The translations under genes and the position numbers were made by a program. Shown here piece after piece: positions 18,154 to 28,218 of a DNA stretch of 64,000 nucleotides. Source of the stretch: Leminorella grimontii ATCC 33999 = DSM 5078 (GTDB lineage Bacteria; Pseudomonadota; Gammaproteobacteria; Enterobacterales; Enterobacteriaceae); contig NZ_AUUA01000001.1 of the NCBI RefSeq assembly GCF_000439085.1, forward strand, positions 806,001 through 870,000, read 5' to 3'. Each line of letters starts with the position of its first letter. Position 1 is the first letter of the stretch. The notes under the pieces were generated by a model. That model was given only the letters and a program-made list of their open reading frames with translations. It did no database searches and was not told where the DNA came from.

Positions 18154-18912
18154 ATGTCCACTTTGCTTAAGCTAGACCGCATTTCCGTCGTTTTTGGTCA
18201 TCGTAAAGTGCTGTCCAACGTTTCGCTCAAGCTTGACGAAGGCCGCATTCTGACGCTTCTAGGCCCAAACGGCGCGGGTAAATCGACGCTGGTGCGCGTC
18301 GTACTCGACCTCATAAAACCCACGTCCGGTTCCGTTAGCCGCAGTAAAAACCTACGCATTGGCTACGTGCCGCAAAAGCTGCATCTTGACCCGACGCTTC
18401 CCCTGACGGTGTCGCGCTTTATGACTCTGCGTCCGGGCGTAAAAAAGGACGATATTCTACCGGCGCTGGCGCGCGTACAGGCGGAACACCTGATTTCCAT
18501 GCCGATGCAAAAGCTCTCCGGGGGTGAAACCCAGCGCGTGCTGCTGGCCAGAGCGCTGCTGAATAAGCCCCAGCTGCTGGTGCTGGACGAACCGACCCAG
18601 GGCGTAGACGTCAACGGCCAGCTGGCGCTGTACGACCTTATCGCCCATCTGAGGAGCGAGCTGAACTGCGCCGTGCTCATGGTTTCTCACGATCTTCACC
18701 TGGTGATGGCAAAAACCGACGAGGTGCTGTGCTTAAATCAGCATATTTGCTGCTCAGGCGCGCCGGAGGCGGTGTCTCATCATCCTGAATTCATCGCCAT
18801 GTTCGGCCAGCGCGGCGCCCAGCAGCTGGCGATTTACCACCATCATCACAATCACCACCACGACCTTCACGGCCGTATCGTGCTCAAGCAGACAGGCAGT
18901 AATAAATCATGA
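18154..18912 (+). CDS. znuC: Zinc import ATP-binding protein ZnuC
   Basis: 252 residues. ABC ATPase of the ZnuABC importer. Walker A is [10 protein letters not shown], the signature [15 protein letters not shown], and Walker [13 protein letters not shown]. The switch His is in VSHDLHLV. A His-rich tail ([11 protein letters not shown]) near the C-terminus, as in E. coli ZnuC, may sense zinc. The stop overlaps the start of znuB by 4 bp. Confidence 0.96.
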   Translation: MSTLLKLDRISVVFGHRKVLSNVSLKLDEGRILTLLGPNGAGKSTLVRVVLDLIKPTSGSVSRSKNLRIGYVPQKLHLDPTLPLTVSRFMTLRPGVKKDDILPALARVQAEHLISMPMQKLSGGETQRVLLARALLNKPQLLVLDEPTQGVDVNGQLALYDLIAHLRSELNCAVLMVSHDLHLVMAKTDEVLCLNQHICCSGAPEAVSHHPEFIAMFGQRGAQQLAIYHHHHNHHHDLHGRIVLKQTGSNKS

Positions 18913-19697
18913 TTGAACTGTTATTTCCCGGTTGGATGGCGGGCGTACTGCTATCACTCGCGGCGGGTCCGCTGGGCTCATTTGTGGTTTGGCGCCGTAT
19001 GTCCTACTTCGGCGACACGCTGGCGCACTCTTCCCTGCTAGGAGTCGCCTTCGGCCTGTTGCTCAACGTAAATCCATTTTATGCCGTTATCGTGATTACC
19101 CTACTGTTGGCTATCGGGCTGGTCTGGCTGGAAAGACGGCCGCAGTTCGCCGTCGACACCCTGTTGGGCATTTTGGCGCACAGCGCGCTCTCTCTCGGCC
19201 TGGTCACCATAAGCCTGATGTCAAACGTTCGGGTAGATTTGATGGCCTACCTGTTTGGCGATCTGCTTTCCGTCACCGCCGAAGACCTGTGGGCCATCGG
19301 CGCGGGCGTTGCCGTAGTGCTGCTTACGCTCTGGTGGCAGTGGCGCAACCTTCTGTCCGTCACCATTAACGCCGAGCTGGCGCACGTCGACGGTATCAAT
19401 CCTGAACGCTCGCGTCTGCTCTTGATGCTCATTACCGCGCTGACGATAGGCGTGGCCATGAAGTTTGTCGGGGCGCTTATCATTACGTCGCTGCTGATTA
19501 TTCCCGCCGCCACCGCGCGCCGTTTCTCCCGAACGCCGGAACAGATGGCGGGCTTCGCCGCGATTGTCGGCATCATCGCTGTCAGCGGCGGGCTGACGCT
19601 TTCCGCCTACCACGACACGCCGGCCGGGCCGTCGGTGGTGCTGTGCTCCTGCTGCCTGTTCCTGCTCAGCCTGTTTAAAAAGCAGCTTGGAGACTGA
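18909..19697 (+). CDS. znuB: Zinc import permease ZnuB
   Basis: 262 residues with several hydrophobic helices of the ABC-3 permease family. The N-terminus ([20 protein letters not shown]) and [20 protein letters not shown], an ABC-3 signature region, are clear. It forms the membrane channel with ZnuC. The 4-bp overlap with znuC indicates translational coupling. In E. coli ruvB follows directly; here a foreign-order block begins instead. Confidence 0.96.
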   Translation: MIELLFPGWMAGVLLSLAAGPLGSFVVWRRMSYFGDTLAHSSLLGVAFGLLLNVNPFYAVIVITLLLAIGLVWLERRPQFAVDTLLGILAHSALSLGLVTISLMSNVRVDLMAYLFGDLLSVTAEDLWAIGAGVAVVLLTLWWQWRNLLSVTINAELAHVDGINPERSRLLLMLITALTIGVAMKFVGALIITSLLIIPAATARRFSRTPEQMAGFAAIVGIIAVSGGLTLSAYHDTPAGPSVVLCSCCLFLLSLFKKQLGD

Positions 19698-19803
19698 CGC
19701 CCTCCTCTTATTATTCATTTATTGCGGTCTGTTTACGAAAACACATATTTTCAGAGTGAATAGCGGCGCAATAAGATCTAAAATATCGCCCGACGGTGAA
19801 AAA

Positions 19804-19848
19804 CGTCTTGCTCCAGTTTGATAAAGACTCAGAGCAAGGCGCTTTTTT
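19804..19848 (+). terminator. Terminator after znuCB
   Basis: CGTCTTGCTC (19804-19813) and GAGCAAGGCG (19832-19841) pair around an 18-nt loop and are followed by CTTTTTT. Confidence 0.75.
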
Positions 19849-19909
19849 ATAGCGATGCTGTAAAATATTTCACTACTTAACCGCTGCAGACAACGTTGAA
19901 GTCAACACT

Positions 19910-21595
19910 GTGAATATCGATATTATCGGCCTGTTAAACAGCAACTATATATTGCTGCTGTTCGTCGTATTGGCACTCGGCCTGTGCCTTGGAAAGATTC
20001 GCTTGGGGAGCGTCCAGCTCGGAAACTCCATCGGCGTACTGGTGGTGTCGCTGCTGCTGGGCTACTTCCACTTTTCTATTAACACCGAGGCGCTGAACCT
20101 TGGCTTTATGCTGTTCATTTTCTGCGTGGGCGTCGAAGCCGGGCCTAACTTCTTCGCCATATTTTTCAGAGACGGCAAAAACTATTTCATGCTGGCGCTG
20201 GTGCTGGTCGGCAGCGCCCTGCTCATTGCGCTGGGCCTGGGCAAGCTGCTCAAATGGGACATCGGCCTGACCGCAGGCATGCTGGCCGGCTCCATGACGT
20301 CAACGCCGGTACTGGTTGGCGCAGGCGATACGCTGCGCCATACCGCGACCGATTCGGCTACGCTGGCCCAGGCGCAGGATCACCTGAGCCTCGGGTACGC
20401 GCTGACCTACCTGCTCGGCCTCGTCAGCCTGGTTTTCGCCGCCCGCTATTTGCCTAAGCTACAGCATCAGGATCTGCCGACCTGCGCCCAGCAAATCGCC
20501 CGCGAACGCGGTCTGGATAACGACAGCCAGCGTAAGGTGTACCTGCCGGTGATCCGCGCCTACCGCGTCGGCCCGGAGCTGGTAGCATGGGCCGCCGGGA
20601 AAAACCTGCGGGAGCTTGGCATCTATCGTCAAACCGGTTGCTATATAGAAAAAATCCGCCGCAACGGCATTATCGCATCGCCGGACGGCGACGCCGTGCT
20701 TCAGCTGAATGACGAAATTTCGCTGGTCGGTTATCCGGACGCTCATGCCCGCCTTGACCCCAGCTTTCGCAACGGTAAAGAAGTCTTTGAGCGCGACCTG
20801 CTGGACATGCGCATCGTCACCGAAGAGATTGTGGTTAAAAACAACAACGCGGTCGGCAAACGGTTAAGCCAAATTAACCTGACCGATCACGGCTGTTTTC
20901 TTAACCGCGTTATCAGAAGCCAGATAGAGATGCCGATTGACGACAACGTCGTTCTGAATAAGGGCGACGTTTTACAGGTCAGCGGCGACGCTCATCGGGT
21001 AAAAAGCGTCGCTGAGCGCATCGGCTTTATTTCTATCCACAGCCAATTGACCGACCTGCTGGCCTTCTGCGCCTTCTTTGTTTTGGGGCTAATGATAGGA
21101 CAGATAACCTTCCAGTTCAGCAGCTTCTCTTTTGGCATCGGCAACGCCGCCGGGCTGCTGTTTTCCGGCATCATGCTGGGCTTTATGCGCGCCAACCACC
21201 CGACCTTTGGCTACATACCACAGGGAGCGCTGAACATGGTGAAAGAGTTCGGCCTGATGGTGTTTATGGCGGGCGTTGGCCTTAGCGCGGGCAGCGGCAT
21301 CGGCAACAACCTCGGCATTATCGGCGGACAGATGCTCGGCGCCGGCCTTATTGTCAGCCTGGTTCCGGTGGTTATCTGCTATCTGTTTGGCGCCTACGTT
21401 CTGAAGATGAACCGCGCTCTGCTGTTTGGCGCCATTATGGGGGCCAGAACCTGTGCGCCGGCGATGGAAATTATCAGCGATACGTCGCGCAGCAACATAC
21501 CGGCATTAGGCTATGCCGGCACCTATGCTATCGCTAACGTTTTGCTCACGCTGGCCGGTTCGTTGATTGTCATTATCTGGCCTGGGATTTTTTAA
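19910..21595 (+). CDS. ybjL: YbjL, aspartate:alanine-exchanger-family transporter
   Basis: 561 residues starting with GTG, the same length as E. coli YbjL and very similar to it throughout. Two membrane halves, each an AspT/YidE/YbjL duplication domain (N-terminal [22 protein letters not shown]-terminal [18 protein letters not shown]), flank two cytoplasmic RCK_C/TrkA-C domains at about residues 200-370. The substrate is not established; the family includes the aspartate/alanine exchanger AspT. The GTG is chosen because it gives the exact family N-terminus. Confidence 0.93.
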   Translation: MNIDIIGLLNSNYILLLFVVLALGLCLGKIRLGSVQLGNSIGVLVVSLLLGYFHFSINTEALNLGFMLFIFCVGVEAGPNFFAIFFRDGKNYFMLALVLVGSALLIALGLGKLLKWDIGLTAGMLAGSMTSTPVLVGAGDTLRHTATDSATLAQAQDHLSLGYALTYLLGLVSLVFAARYLPKLQHQDLPTCAQQIARERGLDNDSQRKVYLPVIRAYRVGPELVAWAAGKNLRELGIYRQTGCYIEKIRRNGIIASPDGDAVLQLNDEISLVGYPDAHARLDPSFRNGKEVFERDLLDMRIVTEEIVVKNNNAVGKRLSQINLTDHGCFLNRVIRSQIEMPIDDNVVLNKGDVLQVSGDAHRVKSVAERIGFISIHSQLTDLLAFCAFFVLGLMIGQITFQFSSFSFGIGNAAGLLFSGIMLGFMRANHPTFGYIPQGALNMVKEFGLMVFMAGVGLSAGSGIGNNLGIIGGQMLGAGLIVSLVPVVICYLFGAYVLKMNRALLFGAIMGARTCAPAMEIISDTSRSNIPALGYAGTYAIANVLLTLAGSLIVIIWPGIF

Positions 21596-21616
21596 TTTGT
21601 TATAAATCAATTAGAT

Positions 21617-21652
21617 AATTGAATTTTTTAAAAAAGTACTAAAAATTCAATT
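21617..21652. repeat. AT-rich inverted repeat downstream of ybjL
   Basis: AATTGAATTTTT (21617-21628) and AAAAATTCAATT (21641-21652) are perfect 12-bp arms around 12 bp. It lies 21 bp after the ybjL stop and before a classic terminator at 21731-21774. The rest of 21596-21954 holds no gene. Confidence 0.6.
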
Positions 21653-21730
21653 TTAAGGTGAACTAATCGAACGGCCCGGCGTCTTAATAAGTGCCACTGC
21701 TTTACTTTCAATCTTCCCTCATTGAGGTTG

Positions 21731-21774
21731 GCCCGATAAGCTCTTAATACGTTTCATGCTTATCGGGCTTTTTA
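21731..21774 (+). terminator. Terminator downstream of ybjL
   Basis: GCCCGATAAGC and GCTTATCGGGC are perfect 11-bp arms (21731-21741, 21758-21768) followed by TTTTT. Confidence 0.85.
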
Positions 21775-21954
21775 TTGTCCATTTTCCGGCCTTCTGTCAA
21801 AACCGCCCCGCTACTCTCTGTTAATTCGCCCCAAACGGCCCCGGTATACCCGGAGTTCACTTTTTCTTTAGGCATGCGCGCGCACAATATCATACAATAA
21901 TGGTATACCGCGTCCGGCTTGTGCCGTTCAACCTCATAGGGAAGCGTGATTGCT

Positions 21955-22524
21955 ATGTCATTAATCAAAAAAATCTTTATCGGCTATCTGGTCTGTTTCG
22001 CCATCGGGACCGCGCTGCTTTGCAGCTACTATCTCCCTTCCAGCCATATCGTAAAAATCACTGGCTCTGAAGTAAAACGGGTGGATAACGACGGCCCTAT
22101 TTCGGCGGAAAACCCGGCTGACGGGCCAACGCGCGACGTGTACTACATCTACACCATTGATGAAGATAAAAAGATCGTGGTTTATCGCAATGAAGATACC
22201 GCCTGGAGCTTCCCTTGGTACTTCAAGTTCAACAGCGCCGACATTCAGGCTCAGGCTCAGGCCGCCAACGATGCCAACCAGGTAACTCGCATCACTTACT
22301 ACGGCTGGCGTTTCAACATGCTCAACATGTTTAAAAATATCGTCTCCGTCAAGCAGGTTGAAAGCTACGAATCGTCCACCTTTTCTTTTTATACGATAGT
22401 GAAAGGATTCGGCTGGTTCGTCTGGCTGCTGCTTATCGTTTTACAGGCCGCAATGCCCTCTCTGTACACCAGCTGGCGCGAGCGCAAGGACTTCCGTCGC
22501 CCGGACGGCTCGGTCGTTAAGTAA
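21955..22524 (+). CDS. DUF1523 family inner-membrane protein
   Basis: 189 residues. An N-terminal membrane helix (IGYLVCFAIGTALLCSYYL), a periplasmic middle part with ITGSEVKRVD and DVYYIYTIDEDKKIVVYRNE, and a second helix near the C-terminus (GWFVWLLLIVLQAAM). The pattern matches DUF1523, whose function is unknown. ATG at 21955 is preferred, with AGGGAAG about 10 nt upstream; a GTG at 21946 is in frame but too close to that SD. Confidence 0.8.
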   Translation: MSLIKKIFIGYLVCFAIGTALLCSYYLPSSHIVKITGSEVKRVDNDGPISAENPADGPTRDVYYIYTIDEDKKIVVYRNEDTAWSFPWYFKFNSADIQAQAQAANDANQVTRITYYGWRFNMLNMFKNIVSVKQVESYESSTFSFYTIVKGFGWFVWLLLIVLQAAMPSLYTSWRERKDFRRPDGSVVK

Positions 22525-22658
22525 CGCATTCTAACGGCGGCTTCGGTCGCCGTTACTGTCTCTCTGCTCTACTCCGATCTACCCCTTCTCCCTTCTATAA
22601 TTCAGCCCTCCCTTTGTGCTAGAATCCGCGCAGTTTTCCTTAATGAGTAAAAGTTTTC

Positions 22659-23978
22659 ATGAGTAATGCCCCAACTATCGGCTTTGTTTCCCTCGGCTGC
22701 CCCAAGAACCTCGTTGACTCTGAACGCATTCTGACCGAGCTTCGCACGGAGGGTTACCAAATCGTTCCCCGCTATGACGGCGCCGACCTGGTGATTGTCA
22801 ACACCTGCGGCTTTATCGAAGGCGCGGTTCAGGAGTCGCTGGAAGCGATTGGCGAAGCGCTGGCGGAGAATGGCAAAGTTATTGTCACCGGCTGCCTCGG
22901 GGCAAAAGAAAATCAAATCAGGGAAGTTCACCCTAAGGTGCTGGAAATTACCGGCCCGCACAGCTATGAACAGGTACTGGCCCACGTTCATACCTACGCG
23001 CCAAAGCCGGAATATCATCCGTTCACCAGCCTAGTGCCGGCTCAGGGCGTTAAGCTTACGCCCAAACACTACGCCTATCTGAAAATATCAGAAGGCTGCA
23101 ACCACCGCTGCACGTTCTGCATCATTCCGTCTATGCGCGGCGATTTGGAGAGCCGCCCCGTCGGCTCCGTACTGGACGAAGCCAAGCGGCTGGCGGAGGC
23201 CGGCGTTAAAGAGCTGCTGGTGATCTCTCAGGACACTTCAGCCTACGGCGTAGACGTCAAGCACAGAACCGGTTTCTGGAACGGCCAGCCGGTAAAATCC
23301 GATATGGTCAGCCTGTGCGAACAGCTGGCAACGCTCGGCGTCTGGGTTCGCCTGCACTATGTTTATCCCTATCCGCACGTTGACGACGTCATTCCGCTAA
23401 TGGCCGCGGGCAAAGTTCTGCCCTATCTGGACATTCCGCTACAGCACGCCAGCCCGAAGGTGCTCAAGGCGATGAAGCGGCCTGGTTCGGTGGAACGCAC
23501 GCTGGAGCGAATCAAGCGCTGGCGCGAAATTTGCCCACAGCTTACGCTGCGCTCTACCTTTATCGTCGGCTTCCCCGGCGAAACGGAAGAAGACTTCGAG
23601 ATGCTGCTTGAGTTCCTGCGGGAAGCCCGGCTCGACCGCGTCGGCTGCTTTAAGTACAGCCCGGTCGAAGGCGCCGCGGCAAACGACTTGGACGACCAGG
23701 TTCCAGAGGAAGTTAAAGAAGAGCGCTTCCATCGCTTTATGCAGCTACAGCAGCAGATCTCCGCTGAACGCCTGCAGGAAAAGGTCGGCATGACCCTGCC
23801 GGTCATTATCGATGAAGTCGACGAAGAAGGCGCTATCGGCAGAAGCATGGCCGACGCCCCAGAAATCGATGGCGTGGTTTACCTCAACGAAGAGCGCGGC
23901 GTAAAGCCCGGCGACGTTGTTCCGGTGCTGATTGAAAACGCCGATGAGTATGACCTGTGGGGAAGCGTAGTGCGCTAA
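22659..23978 (+). CDS. rimO: Ribosomal protein S12 methylthiotransferase RimO
   Basis: 439 residues. It adds a methylthio group to an Asp of ribosomal protein S12, using two iron-sulfur clusters. Order: MTTase domain with cysteines in SLGCPKN, VNTCGFI and VTGCLG; radical-SAM domain with CNHRCTFC; C-terminal TRAM domain. MiaB is the close relative, but the S12-type sequence ([16 protein letters not shown]) and length identify RimO. It stands alone, with a terminator after it. Confidence 0.95.
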   Translation: MSNAPTIGFVSLGCPKNLVDSERILTELRTEGYQIVPRYDGADLVIVNTCGFIEGAVQESLEAIGEALAENGKVIVTGCLGAKENQIREVHPKVLEITGPHSYEQVLAHVHTYAPKPEYHPFTSLVPAQGVKLTPKHYAYLKISEGCNHRCTFCIIPSMRGDLESRPVGSVLDEAKRLAEAGVKELLVISQDTSAYGVDVKHRTGFWNGQPVKSDMVSLCEQLATLGVWVRLHYVYPYPHVDDVIPLMAAGKVLPYLDIPLQHASPKVLKAMKRPGSVERTLERIKRWREICPQLTLRSTFIVGFPGETEEDFEMLLEFLREARLDRVGCFKYSPVEGAAANDLDDQVPEEVKEERFHRFMQLQQQISAERLQEKVGMTLPVIIDEVDEEGAIGRSMADAPEIDGVVYLNEERGVKPGDVVPVLIENADEYDLWGSVVR

Positions 23979-24006
23979 GTAAAACGCGTTCTCAGGTTCA
24001 AATGCA

Positions 24007-24040
24007 ATCCCGATGGCCTTTCCGGCATCGGGATTTTTTA
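24007..24040 (+). terminator. Terminator of rimO
   Basis: ATCCCGATG and CATCGGGAT form the stem, followed by a run of T. It lies 29 bp after the rimO stop. Confidence 0.85.
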
Positions 24041-24105
24041 TTCTTTCCGGGTTTTCCCCTTTCTTTTTCATTATCAAAGAAAATTTTGCTTGCCTATTCG
24101 CTCAA

Positions 24106-24144
24106 ATTGACTATATATTCATTTTATTCGATTTTTTAGTCAAA
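24106..24144 (+). promoter_or_regulatory. Tandem ARG boxes (ArgR operator) upstream of artJ
   Basis: Two 18-bp boxes separated by 3 bp, the usual ArgR layout. The first contains TGACTATATATTCA (24108-24121; one mismatch to TGAATWWWWATTCA). The second (24127-24144) keeps GA, T, A and TCA at the conserved positions. They lie about 30 bp before artJ, so arginine-loaded ArgR likely represses it. Confidence 0.75.
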
Positions 24145-24174
24145 AAAGACCCTTATTTATCTGGAGCGATCGTT

Positions 24175-24906
24175 ATGAAAAAAGTTTTAGCTACCCTGTT
24201 ATTCGCCAGCGCCGCATTGTCCGTACAGGCTGCTGAGACTATCCGCTTTGCCTCATCCGCTACCTATCCTCCGTTTGAGTACATTGATAACAATAACCAA
24301 ATCGCCGGCTTTGATATCGACCTCGCCAAGGCGCTGTGTAAAGAGATGAAGGCCGAATGCACCTACTCAAACCATCCGTTTGACAGCCTGATCCCGGCGT
24401 TAAAATTCCGGCGCTATGACGCCGTTATTTCCGGAATGGACATTACGGCCGAGCGCAGCAAGCAGGTGCTGTTCAGCCAGCCTTACTACGCCAACTCGGC
24501 GGTGCTTATTGTACGTAAAGGCACTATCACGTCGCCTGACCAGATAAAGGGTAAAAAGGTGGGCATGGAAAACGGCTCGACGCACCAGAAATATATGAAC
24601 GAGAAGCACCCTGAAGTCACGACCGTCCCCTACGACAGCTATCAAACGGCGGTGATCGACCTGAAGAATGGCCGTCTTGACGCGGTGTTTGGCGATACGG
24701 CGGCGGTAAACGAATGGCTGAAAACCAATCCGGAGCTAGAAACGCTGGGTGAACACATCGCCGATCCCGCCTATTTCGGTTCGGGCCTCGGCATTGCCGT
24801 TCGTCTGGACAACGCGGCGCTGATGGAGAAGATCAACGGCGCGCTGGACGCACTGAAGAAAGACGGAACCTATCAGAAGATTAACGACAAGTGGTTCCCT
24901 AACTGA
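24175..24906 (+). CDS. artJ: Arginine-binding periplasmic protein ArtJ
   Basis: 243 residues. A signal peptide (cleavage near VQA) precedes a family-3 amino-acid-binding protein with IRFASSATYPPFEYID, GFDIDLAKALCKEM, the ligand-contacting GMDITAERSKQV and YQKINDKWFPN. It closely resembles E. coli ArtJ, the binding protein of the ArtPQM importer. No artPQM genes are nearby, so it works with components encoded elsewhere. ATG at 24175 is chosen by the signal peptide and GGAGCG upstream. Preceded by ARG boxes. Confidence 0.92.
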   Translation: MKKVLATLLFASAALSVQAAETIRFASSATYPPFEYIDNNNQIAGFDIDLAKALCKEMKAECTYSNHPFDSLIPALKFRRYDAVISGMDITAERSKQVLFSQPYYANSAVLIVRKGTITSPDQIKGKKVGMENGSTHQKYMNEKHPEVTTVPYDSYQTAVIDLKNGRLDAVFGDTAAVNEWLKTNPELETLGEHIADPAYFGSGLGIAVRLDNAALMEKINGALDALKKDGTYQKINDKWFPN

Positions 24907-24925
24907 TCTAAATTAAACCTCACGG

Positions 24926-24949
24926 CGGCCTCATCACGAGGCCGTTTTT
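24926..24949 (+). terminator. Terminator of artJ
   Basis: CGGCCTC and GAGGCCG form a 7-bp stem with a 5-nt loop, followed by TTTTT. It lies 20 bp after the stop. Confidence 0.85.
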
Positions 24950-25014
24950 GTTTTTCATCGGCGCGGTGATAGGATAACCCCCTGTGCCAACGACCGTCCG
25001 ACAAGGAGTCCCCT

Positions 25015-25509
25015 ATGTACCACGCTCTCTACCATTCTCCGGTAGGGCCGCTTCGCATCGTTGCCGACGATGCCGCCCTCAAGCAGCTCTGGCTTCCCAA
25101 TGAGGTTAAAAGCCGCAGGCCTGAAAACGGCTGGATAGAAAATGAGGCGCATCCCATTATCGCTTCCGTTATCCGCGTACTGACGGAATATTTCGCGGGC
25201 AAGAGAGTTGATTTCAACGTCATTCCCTGCGAACCGGAAGGTTCCGAATTCCAGCGGGCGGTGTGGCAGAGGTTAAGAGATATCGACTACGCGGACGTCA
25301 TCAACTACGGCGCCATTGCCGCAAGCGTGGGCCGGCCTAAAGGCGCTCAGGCCGTCGGGGGCGCGGTAGGCTCTAACCCTATCGCCATCGTCCTGCCCTG
25401 CCATCGCGTTCTGGGTAAAGACGGTACCTTAACCGGCTACTCCGGCGGGCTGGACGTCAAAAAGGCGCTGCTGGCGCTGGAAGGTATTCCCTATAAAGAG
25501 CGCAACTGA
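25015..25509 (+). CDS. ogt: Methylated-DNA--protein-cysteine methyltransferase
   Basis: 164 residues. It removes O6-alkyl groups from guanine by transfer to its own Cys. The active-site motif IVLPCHRVLG is present, followed by LTGYSGGLDVKKALLALE. The helix-turn-helix YGAIAASVGRPKGAQAVGGA holds the DNA-binding RPKG-type element. Length fits Ogt rather than the Ada protein. Convergent with rlmC, with only 6 bp between stops. Confidence 0.92.
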   Translation: MYHALYHSPVGPLRIVADDAALKQLWLPNEVKSRRPENGWIENEAHPIIASVIRVLTEYFAGKRVDFNVIPCEPEGSEFQRAVWQRLRDIDYADVINYGAIAASVGRPKGAQAVGGAVGSNPIAIVLPCHRVLGKDGTLTGYSGGLDVKKALLALEGIPYKERN

Positions 25510-25515
25510 GGTGAA

Positions 25516-26673
25516 TTAACGCTGACGCTGCAGTAGCGCCAGCGTTTCATAGTGCGCAGTGTGCGCAAACATATCGAACAGGCGAACTTTAACGATGCGA
25601 TAGTCCGCCAAGTGGCGAATGTCCTGAGCCATGGTCACGGCATTACAGCTGGAATACAGAATGTAGCCCGGCGCCGTTTCGCGCAGATAGTCACACAGCG
25701 GCTTGCCAATTCCCCGCCTTGGCGGATTCACCAGCACCAAATCAGGCGTTTGAAGATGGCTTTTAGCAAACGCCGTCGAATCCAAGGCGTCAAAGCGGAT
25801 ATCCGTTAGCCCTATCGCTTTTGCAGAGCGCTTGGCGCACTCAATGGCCTGAGCGCTGATTTCTATCCCCGTAAGCGATATCGCCTTTCCCGGCACGCTG
25901 GCGCAGTGCAGACCGAAGCCGCCTACGCCGCAGAACAGATCCCACATGCTGCTAACGTCTAGTTCACTAACCCATTGTTGCGCTTCGGCGTACAGCGCTG
26001 CGCCGACGGCAGGATTGGTTTGAAAAAAGCTCTGCGGGCGAATAAACAAGGGGATGCCGTTAAACCGCTCTTCCAGCGCATCGCTTGCTGTCAGAATAAT
26101 TTCCTTTTCGCCTTCCAGAATCGCCATATGAACGGGCTGAACGTTAGCCGAAACGACGCGCAGCTGAGGTAGCTCCGCCAGCAGCTCCGGCAGCGCCTGC
26201 CTAAGCTGGAGCAGTTTGTTTTCAGAACGTAAAACGAAGCGCACCATAGCGCTTCCGTCATGCCGGCTTTGGGTAACCAGAATGAACTTTAGCTCGCCGC
26301 GCCGCTTCTCTACGTTGTAAGGAACCAGCCCCGCTTTGGCGATAAAGCGTTTAAGAGAGGGAAACAGCGCTTGGATCGCTTCGGGATAAAGCGGGCATCC
26401 GCAGAGATCGACCGCTGCTCCGTCTTTCATCGGCAGCCCTAGGATCGGACGCTCAACGCTGCCGCTGACCACCATTTTAGCTTTGTTTCTAAAGCCCAGC
26501 GCATCGCTGGTAAAAGGCGCAAGCGTCTGCTCTACGGGAAGGCCGTTTAACAGCGTACTCAAATCGTGAAGCTTATCCCTCAGCTGCTGCTCATAGGGAC
26601 GGTCAAGCCACTGGCATGAACGGCACAGCCCCGATGCATAAAGCTCACAGGGCGTCTGTTCTGTCGCTATCAT
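25516..26673 (-). CDS. rlmC: 23S rRNA (uracil(747)-C(5))-methyltransferase RlmC
   Basis: 385 residues. It makes m5U747 in 23S rRNA. An N-terminal cysteine set ([15 protein letters not shown] plus CGCPLYP) binds the iron-sulfur cluster typical of RlmC/RlmD. The S-adenosylmethionine domain has [30 protein letters not shown] and the catalytic Cys in [12 protein letters not shown]. Closely similar to E. coli RlmC (formerly RumB/YbjF). Confidence 0.93.
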   Translation of the reverse strand: MIATEQTPCELYASGLCRSCQWLDRPYEQQLRDKLHDLSTLLNGLPVEQTLAPFTSDALGFRNKAKMVVSGSVERPILGLPMKDGAAVDLCGCPLYPEAIQALFPSLKRFIAKAGLVPYNVEKRRGELKFILVTQSRHDGSAMVRFVLRSENKLLQLRQALPELLAELPQLRVVSANVQPVHMAILEGEKEIILTASDALEERFNGIPLFIRPQSFFQTNPAVGAALYAEAQQWVSELDVSSMWDLFCGVGGFGLHCASVPGKAISLTGIEISAQAIECAKRSAKAIGLTDIRFDALDSTAFAKSHLQTPDLVLVNPPRRGIGKPLCDYLRETAPGYILYSSCNAVTMAQDIRHLADYRIVKVRLFDMFAHTAHYETLALLQRQR

Positions 26674-26698
26674 TTAAGACGAGTCTTCGAACGAACGC

Positions 26699-27193
26699 TT
26701 AATGAAGCGTATGGGTGATTGGACGAGCGATCTGAATTTCTTCTTCGGCTTCACGATCGGTTTCAGAGCTGGTTAACAGCTCGTTGGTTCCCGCTTCAAA
26801 AATGATTTGCGCAGTTTGCTCTTCCGCTTCCTGCAGCAAAAGATGGAACTGTTCTATCGCAATGCCTGCGCCGATGCTTAAGGACTGACAGATAACCAGC
26901 TTGGGCAGGTTATCATCCTGCACGTCGACAAACACTTTGGTGGTTAACGATGAGGCATTGATTTGGCTAAGATCGGCAACTAAAGGAATAAGCGCCACGG
27001 GGCGAATTTCCGCCACGGCGGAAAAAAGAATAACGTTGTCGACCAAATCAACCTTGGCGTCAAATATGCCGTTAATGTTTTGCAGATGCGGTAAATGCAG
27101 GGCCTGACAGGAATCGCACTCGAAGAAAGAGATACCCAACTGACCCAGCCAGCTGCGCATTAACGCCAAATCAGGGACATAAAGCTTACCCAT
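26699..27193 (-). CDS. ybjN: YbjN family protein
   Basis: 164 residues, strongly similar to E. coli YbjN (FFECDSCQALHLPHLQNINGIFDAKVDLVDN; given in two blocks: FFECDSCQALHLPHLQN and GIFDAKVDLVDNVILFSA). A cytoplasmic YbjN/CesT-like fold; in E. coli linked to stress, motility and fimbrial regulation through overexpression studies. The biochemical role is unknown. It lies 26 bp upstream of rlmC on the same strand and is probably co-transcribed. Confidence 0.9.
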   Translation of the reverse strand: MGKLYVPDLALMRSWLGQLGISFFECDSCQALHLPHLQNINGIFDAKVDLVDNVILFSAVAEIRPVALIPLVADLSQINASSLTTKVFVDVQDDNLPKLVICQSLSIGAGIAIEQFHLLLQEAEEQTAQIIFEAGTNELLTSSETDREAEEEIQIARPITHTLH

Positions 27194-27308
27194 TATGGTA
27201 TTTCCTCGATAAAATCAAAAAACAGTGCATATACGTCGTCCATATTACCTTATTTTGAGCCCATTGAGGTAAGTTATTACCGATTCTTACAACAGGCCGG
27301 AGAAAAAA

Positions 27309-27506
27309 ATGCCGCTAACCCGCTTTTCAACGATGGATCCCAACATGCTGCTGAGTATAGTCAACATGAAGCTCAGGGACGAGTTCGACTCCCTCGAAGA
27401 ACTGGCCCGCAGCTATGACATCGACGCAGACGCGCTGTGCGAAAAGCTGTTGGACGCCGGATATCGCTATCAGCCATCCAACAATCAGTTTATCGCTAAC
27501 GCGTGA
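27309..27506 (+). CDS. DUF4250 domain protein
   Basis: 65 residues with the DUF4250 core TMDPNMLLSIVNMKLRDEF and a C-terminal IDADALCEKLLDAGYRY that looks like a small helical DNA-binding-type module. GGAGA 7 nt before the ATG supports the start. Function unknown. Its 3' end overlaps the convergent nfsA by 11 bp. It is divergent from ybjN across a 115-bp gap. Confidence 0.85.
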   Translation: MPLTRFSTMDPNMLLSIVNMKLRDEFDSLEELARSYDIDADALCEKLLDAGYRYQPSNNQFIANA

Positions 27507-28218
27507 TCCAGCCCTGCTCATGCAGGTAATCGAGAATAAACGGGCGGCTTTCTTTAGCCAGCGTCGCTGCGATCTGTCCGCTCCAGTTGACGTGCTTTTT
27601 GTTGTCGCTTCGGGACGCGTAATAGGCCGTTATTTGTGCGTCATAATCGGCCAACGCCGCTTTATCCAGCGGGTGGTAGCGATTTTCATGAACGGTAATC
27701 GCCGTAGGCAACCTTGGCTTACGCTCCGGATCCTGCGCCGGATGCCCGAGACAGAGCCCAAACAGCGGCAAAACGTGCTTTGGCAATGCCAGCAGCGCCG
27801 TCACGTCGGCGATATGGTTTCTCAGTCCGCCGATATACACGCCGCCTAATCCTAGAGACTCCGCCGCGATAAGGGCGTTTTGCGCCATGATGGCGGTATC
27901 AACGCAGCCTAAAAGCAGCTGCTCCGCATAGCCAAGCTGGGCCTCTGGATACACTTCCTGATTGCGATGAAAGTCGGCGCAGAACACCCAGAATTCAGCC
28001 GCCTGGGCGACGTAAGCCTGCCCGCCGCTGCACGCGACCAGCTTTTGACGTAACTGAAGATCGGTCACCCGAATCACCGACGTGCACTGCAAAAAGCTCG
28101 AGCTGGAAGCGCTCTGCGCAGCACGGAGAATTGCCAGCCGCTGTTCCTCGCCTATGGGTTCAGGCGTAAAGGCGCGGATGGAGCGATGTGCACAGAGAAG
28201 ATCGATAGTTGGAGTCAT
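27496..28218 (-). CDS. nfsA: Oxygen-insensitive NADPH nitroreductase NfsA
   Basis: 240 residues, as in E. coli NfsA. It reduces nitroaromatics, nitrofurans and quinones in two-electron steps, using NADPH and FMN. FMN-site segments: HRSIRAFTPEPI near the N-terminus, SSSSFLQ, LGLGGVYIGGLRN and LPLFGLCLGHPAQDPERKPRLP. In E. coli it lies next to grxA and ybjC, as here with grxA, but rimK and ybjC are missing. Confidence 0.94.
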   Translation of the reverse strand: MTPTIDLLCAHRSIRAFTPEPIGEEQRLAILRAAQSASSSSFLQCTSVIRVTDLQLRQKLVACSGGQAYVAQAAEFWVFCADFHRNQEVYPEAQLGYAEQLLLGCVDTAIMAQNALIAAESLGLGGVYIGGLRNHIADVTALLALPKHVLPLFGLCLGHPAQDPERKPRLPTAITVHENRYHPLDKAALADYDAQITAYYASRSDNKKHVNWSGQIAATLAKESRPFILDYLHEQGWITR

